Source of the DNA: Roseateles puraquae
GTDB taxonomy: Bacteria > Pseudomonadota > Gammaproteobacteria > Burkholderiales > Burkholderiaceae_C
Length of the DNA: 64,000 nt
Assembly: GCF_002205845.1 (NCBI RefSeq)
Contig: NZ_NISI01000001.1
Span: 434,001-498,000 of the forward strand
Direction of reading: 5' to 3'
Below, piece after piece: positions 60,867-64,000 of this stretch. How positions within the stretch are numbered: position 1 is the stretch's first letter; the number at the start of each line of letters is the position of its first letter. Both the position numbers and the translations under genes were made by a program. Below the pieces are notes generated by a model that did no database searches, was not told where the DNA came from, and saw nothing but the letters and a program-made list of their open reading frames with translations.

Positions 60867-63800
60867 CCCAGCGCCTTGCGCGCGTTCTGGAACATGCGCA
60901 GCCAGGGGCTGTGCTGGCTGCGGTCGCCCGACGTCCAGCTCATCTGCACATTGCGGAACACCCGCTCCGGGTGCGGCATCAGCGCCGTGAAGCGGCCGTC
61001 TGCCGTGGTGACCGAGGTCAGGCCGCCCGGGCTGCCGTTGGGGTTGAAGGGGTAGGCCTCTGTGGGCTGGCCGTGGTGGTCGACGAAACGCATCGCCGGA
61101 ATCACGCGGGCGGCATCGCCCTGGCGCGCGAAGTTGGCAAAGCCCTCACCGTGCGCCACTGCGATCGGCAGGCGGCTGCCGGCCATGCCCTGGAAGAAGA
61201 CGCTGGGCGACTCCAGCACCTCCACCAGCGACAGCCGGGCCTCGAACTGCTCGCTCTGGTTGCGCGTGAAGCGCGGCCAGGCGTCGGCACCCGGGATGAT
61301 CGGGGCGAGGGCCGCCAGCATCTGGCAGCCGTTGCAAACGCCCAGGGCCAGGGTGTCGGGCCGCGCGAAGAAGGCGCGGAACTGCTCGGCCAGCACCGGG
61401 TTGAACATGATGGAGCGCGCCCAGCCCTCACCGGCACCCAGCGTGTCGCCGTAGCTGAAGCCGCCGCAGGCCACGAACGCGGCAAAGCCATCGAGCTTGA
61501 CCGCACCCGACTGCAGGTCGCTCATGTGCACGTCAAAGCTCTCGAAGCCGCCCAGGGCCATCGCGTAGGCCATCTCGACATGCGAGTTCACGCCCTGCTC
61601 GCGCAGGATGGCGACCCGGGGACGCGCGCCGGTGATGACGGCGGGGGCTTCCGGCGTGAAGGTCAGGTGCACATGCAGCCCTGGGTCGGACGCCTGGCCG
61701 GCGGCCGCATGCTCGGCCTCGGCGCAGGCCGGGTTGTCGCGCAGCATGGCGATGCGGCCGCTGACCTCGTCCCAAGCCTGCTGCAGGGCGGTCAGGTCGG
61801 CGCCGAACACCTTCTTGGCATCGCGCCAGACTTCCATCTGGCGATTGCCGTTGGGCTTGGCCACCACGTGCGCATGGCGCGACAGGCCATGGGCACGCAG
61901 CACCTGCATGACCGCATCACGGTCGGCAGCGCGCACCTGGATGAGCGCACCCAGTTCTTCGGCAAACAGCGCGCGCAGCGTCAGCTCCTCGCGCCGGCCG
62001 CTCACCTGGGCGGCCCAGTTCTTGGAGTCGCCGGTATCGGCTCGGCTGTCGGTGATGCCGTCGCCCTCGGTGACGAGCAGGTCCACATTCAGGCTCAGGC
62101 CGGTCTGTCCGGCAAAGGCCATCTCGCAGGCCGCGGCCCACAGGCCGCCGTCGGATCGGTCGTGGTAGGCCAGCAGCTTGCCGGCGGCACGCAGCTCGTT
62201 GATGGCGTTGACCAGGGCCACGAGTTGCTGCGGGTCGTCGAGGTCGGGCACCTCGTTGCCGAACTGGTTGAGCGTCTGCGCCAGGATGGACCCGGCCAGG
62301 CGGTGCTTGCCCTGGCCGAGGTCGACCAGGATCAGGCAGGAGTCTTCTCGCTGCCACTGCGGCGTCAGCGTGCCGCGCACGTCGGCAATGCTCGCAAAGG
62401 CGCTGACGATCAGCGACACCGGCGCGGTGACCTGCTGGTCATCCCATTTGGTGCGCATCGACAGGGAATCCTTGCCCACCGGGATGGACACACCCAGCGC
62501 CGGGCAGAGTTCCATGCCCACGGCCTTGACGGTGTCGAAGAGCGCCGCGTCTTCGCCGGGCTCACCGCAGGCGGCCATCCAGTTGGCGCTGAGCTTCACG
62601 CGCGACAGTTCAAACGGCGCCGCCAGCAGGTTGGTGATGGCCTCAGCCACGGCCATGCGGCCCGAGGCGGGCGCGTTGACGGCTGCCAGCGGCGTGCGCT
62701 CGCCCATGCTCATGGCCTCGCCCGCGAAGCCGCTGAAGTCGGCCAGCGTGACCGCGCAGTCCGCCACCGGCACCTGCCAGGGGCCGACCATCTGGTCGCG
62801 ATGGTTCAGGCCGCCCACGGTGCGGTCGCCGATGGTCACGAGGAAACGCTTGCTGGCCACCGTCGGGTGACGCAGCACGTCGAATGCCGCCTTCTCCAGG
62901 CTCACGCCCGTCAGGTCCAGCGCGCCGCCATCGCGTGCCACGCGGGTCACGTCACGCTGCATCTTGGGCGGCTTGCCCAGCAGCACGTCCATCGGCATGT
63001 CGATCGGATGGTCGTCGCCGGCCAGCTCGTCGACGAGCTGCAGCTGGCGCTCTTCGGTCGCGACGCCGATCACGGCAAATGGGCAGCGCTCCCGCTCGCA
63101 CAAGGCCTTGAACAGGTCCAGGCTCTGCGGCGCGATGGCCAGCACGTAGCGCTCCTGGCTCTCGTTGCACCAGATTTCCTTGGGCGCCAGGCCGCTCTCT
63201 TCCAACGGCACCTTGCGCAGGTCAAAGCGCGCACCGCGGCCGGCGTCGTTCACCAGCTCCGGGAAGGCATTGGAGATGCCGCCCGCGCCCACGTCGTGGA
63301 TGGCCAGCACCGGGTTCTCGGCGCCCAGGCCCCAGCAATGGTTGATGACTTCCTGCGCACGGCGCTCGATCTCGGGGTTGCCGCGCTGGACCGAGTCGAA
63401 GTCCAGGTCGGCCGTGTTGGTGCCCGCCGCCATCGACGAGGCGGCGCCGCCGCCCATGCCGATGCGCATGCCCGGGCCGCCGAGCTGGATCAGCAGCGTG
63501 CCGGCGGGAAACTCGATCTTGCGGGTCTGGTCGGCACGGATGGTGCCCAGGCCGCCGGCGATCATGATGGGCTTGTGATAGCCGCGGCGCACGCCGGCCA
63601 CGGTCTGCTCGAACACCCGGAAGTAGCCCGCCAGGTTGGGCCGGCCGAACTCGTTGTTGAAGGCGGCACCGCCCAGCGGGCCGTCGATCATGATCTGCAG
63701 CGCCGACGCGATGTGCGCCGGCTTGCCCACGGGATGCTGCTCCCAGGGCTCGCTCAAGCCCGGCAGGTGCAGGTTGGACACCGAGAAGCCAGTCAGGCCC

Positions 63801-64000
63801 GCCTTGGGCTTGGAGCCGCGGCCGGTGGCGCCTTCGTCGCGGATCTCGCCGCCCGCGCCGGTCGAGGCGCCCGGGTGGGGCGAGATGGCCGTGGGATGGT
63901 TGTGCGTCTCCACCTTCATCAGCACCTGGGCCTGCTCAGGGCGCGCCACATAGGCCGAGCCCGGCCGCGGTGCGGGCATCCAGCGCTCGATCGCGTGGCC
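60863..64000 (-). CDS. purL: phosphoribosylformylglycinamidine synthase, 5' end outside the window
   Basis: Large single-chain PurL (FGAM synthase), ATP- and glutamine-dependent, fourth step of purine synthesis. About 1045 codons are visible; the N-terminal ~270 residues lie beyond base 64000, and the frame reads open to the edge. Visible: MKVETHNHPTAISP (ATP/substrate site), GGAASSMAAGTNTADLDFDSVQRGNPEIERR, HDVGAGGISNAFPELV, then the second synthase half. The C-terminal class I glutaminase has GGFSYGDTLGAG, the nucleophile LGVCNGCQ and late VAHGEGF/ALMPHPERV with the His/Glu. It ends with SPWLRMFQNARKAL, typical of proteobacterial PurL. Confidence 0.97.
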   Translation of the reverse strand, partial: GHAIERWMPAPRPGSAYVARPEQAQVLMKVETHNHPTAISPHPGASTGAGGEIRDEGATGRGSKPKAGLTGFSVSNLHLPGLSEPWEQHPVGKPAHIASALQIMIDGPLGGAAFNNEFGRPNLAGYFRVFEQTVAGVRRGYHKPIMIAGGLGTIRADQTRKIEFPAGTLLIQLGGPGMRIGMGGGAASSMAAGTNTADLDFDSVQRGNPEIERRAQEVINHCWGLGAENPVLAIHDVGAGGISNAFPELVNDAGRGARFDLRKVPLEESGLAPKEIWCNESQERYVLAIAPQSLDLFKALCERERCPFAVIGVATEERQLQLVDELAGDDHPIDMPMDVLLGKPPKMQRDVTRVARDGGALDLTGVSLEKAAFDVLRHPTVASKRFLVTIGDRTVGGLNHRDQMVGPWQVPVADCAVTLADFSGFAGEAMSMGERTPLAAVNAPASGRMAVAEAITNLLAAPFELSRVKLSANWMAACGEPGEDAALFDTVKAVGMELCPALGVSIPVGKDSLSMRTKWDDQQVTAPVSLIVSAFASIADVRGTLTPQWQREDSCLILVDLGQGKHRLAGSILAQTLNQFGNEVPDLDDPQQLVALVNAINELRAAGKLLAYHDRSDGGLWAAACEMAFAGQTGLSLNVDLLVTEGDGITDSRADTGDSKNWAAQVSGRREELTLRALFAEELGALIQVRAADRDAVMQVLRAHGLSRHAHVVAKPNGNRQMEVWRDAKKVFGADLTALQQAWDEVSGRIAMLRDNPACAEAEHAAAGQASDPGLHVHLTFTPEAPAVITGARPRVAILREQGVNSHVEMAYAMALGGFESFDVHMSDLQSGAVKLDGFAAFVACGGFSYGDTLGAGEGWARSIMFNPVLAEQFRAFFARPDTLALGVCNGCQMLAALAPIIPGADAWPRFTRNQSEQFEARLSLVEVLESPSVFFQGMAGSRLPIAVAHGEGFANFARQGDAARVIPAMRFVDHHGQPTEAYPFNPNGSPGGLTSVTTADGRFTALMPHPERVFRNVQMSWTSGDRSQHSPWLRMFQNARKALG

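Noticed and set aside
60863-63979. Start of purL at the ATG near 63979
   Set aside because: The frame stays open to the window edge and the visible part lacks the N-terminal domain, so this ATG is internal.
1-64000. tRNA, rRNA, insertion sequences, prophage or integrative elements
   Set aside because: I looked for transposase or integrase frames, terminal repeats and cloverleaf-like GGTTCGAATCC arms and saw none.

Overview
The window is GC-rich chromosomal DNA of a betaproteobacterium. It most resembles the Burkholderiales, perhaps the Rubrivivax/Leptothrix/Ideonella group, judging by the methylmalonyl-CoA mutase/MeaB/PccB cluster, the bo3 oxidase operon with SURF1 and RegBA, and the codon use. 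The genus is an inference. Genes are densely packed, and many are joined by 4-bp ATGA overlaps. I saw no tRNA, rRNA, insertion sequence, prophage or CRISPR array.

Region 1 (1-5176): a propionate / branched-chain catabolic block on the minus strand (methylmalonyl-CoA mutase, an acetyltransferase, the MeaB chaperone GTPase, a VOC protein and the start of propionyl-CoA carboxylase beta). A divergent GntR/FCD regulator faces it across a perfect 16-bp palindrome.

Region 2 (5177-31998) is the unusual part. A 3446-residue protein with no cysteine (none seen) and no signal peptide consists of 398 consecutive units of about eight residues (consensus A-L-T-T-x-Q-[VIL]-x). Above this lies a 24-unit (192-residue, 576-bp) super-repeat whose register is kept for 8 kb. 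It ends in a three-loop calcium-binding domain like the self-processing module of FrpC. A strong match to a flagellar sigma-28 promoter lies upstream. Downstream on the other strand, one apparent 12.8-kb operon joins a TPR-containing GT41 (OGT/SPINDLY-like) glycosyltransferase, a complete type I secretion system of the large-adhesin type (ABC exporter with a cysteine-less C39-like domain, HlyD-type adaptor, TolC-type porin), and genes for a dTDP-3-acetamido-3,6-dideoxyhexose with glycosyl-, acetyl- and methyltransferases. A second small group adds a capsule-type glycosyltransferase and two methyltransferases. My reading is a motility-linked, glycosylated, type-I-secreted surface fibre or adhesin with its own modification and export machinery; the parts are seen, the system is inferred.

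Region 3 (32148-50534): housekeeping and accessory genes. These are a DUF1993 protein, a D-2-hydroxyacid dehydrogenase, a split chromate transporter, a GlxA-type regulator divergent from a DJ-1/PfpI protein and an aminotransferase, upp, rlmB, a polysaccharide deacetylase with a DUF1624 membrane protein, an S1C protease, a YebC-type regulator, a LysR/DUF2917/GNAT group, a YjjJ-type HipA kinase with an alpha/beta hydrolase, a PQQ-propeller lipoprotein and a flavin-dependent oxidoreductase.

Region 4 (50538-64000): a Na+/H+ antiporter-like protein; the operon cyoABCD-surf1-regB-regA, linking a quinol oxidase to a redox-sensing two-component system; a divergent MFS transporter; a glutathione S-transferase; and most of purL, cut by the window edge.
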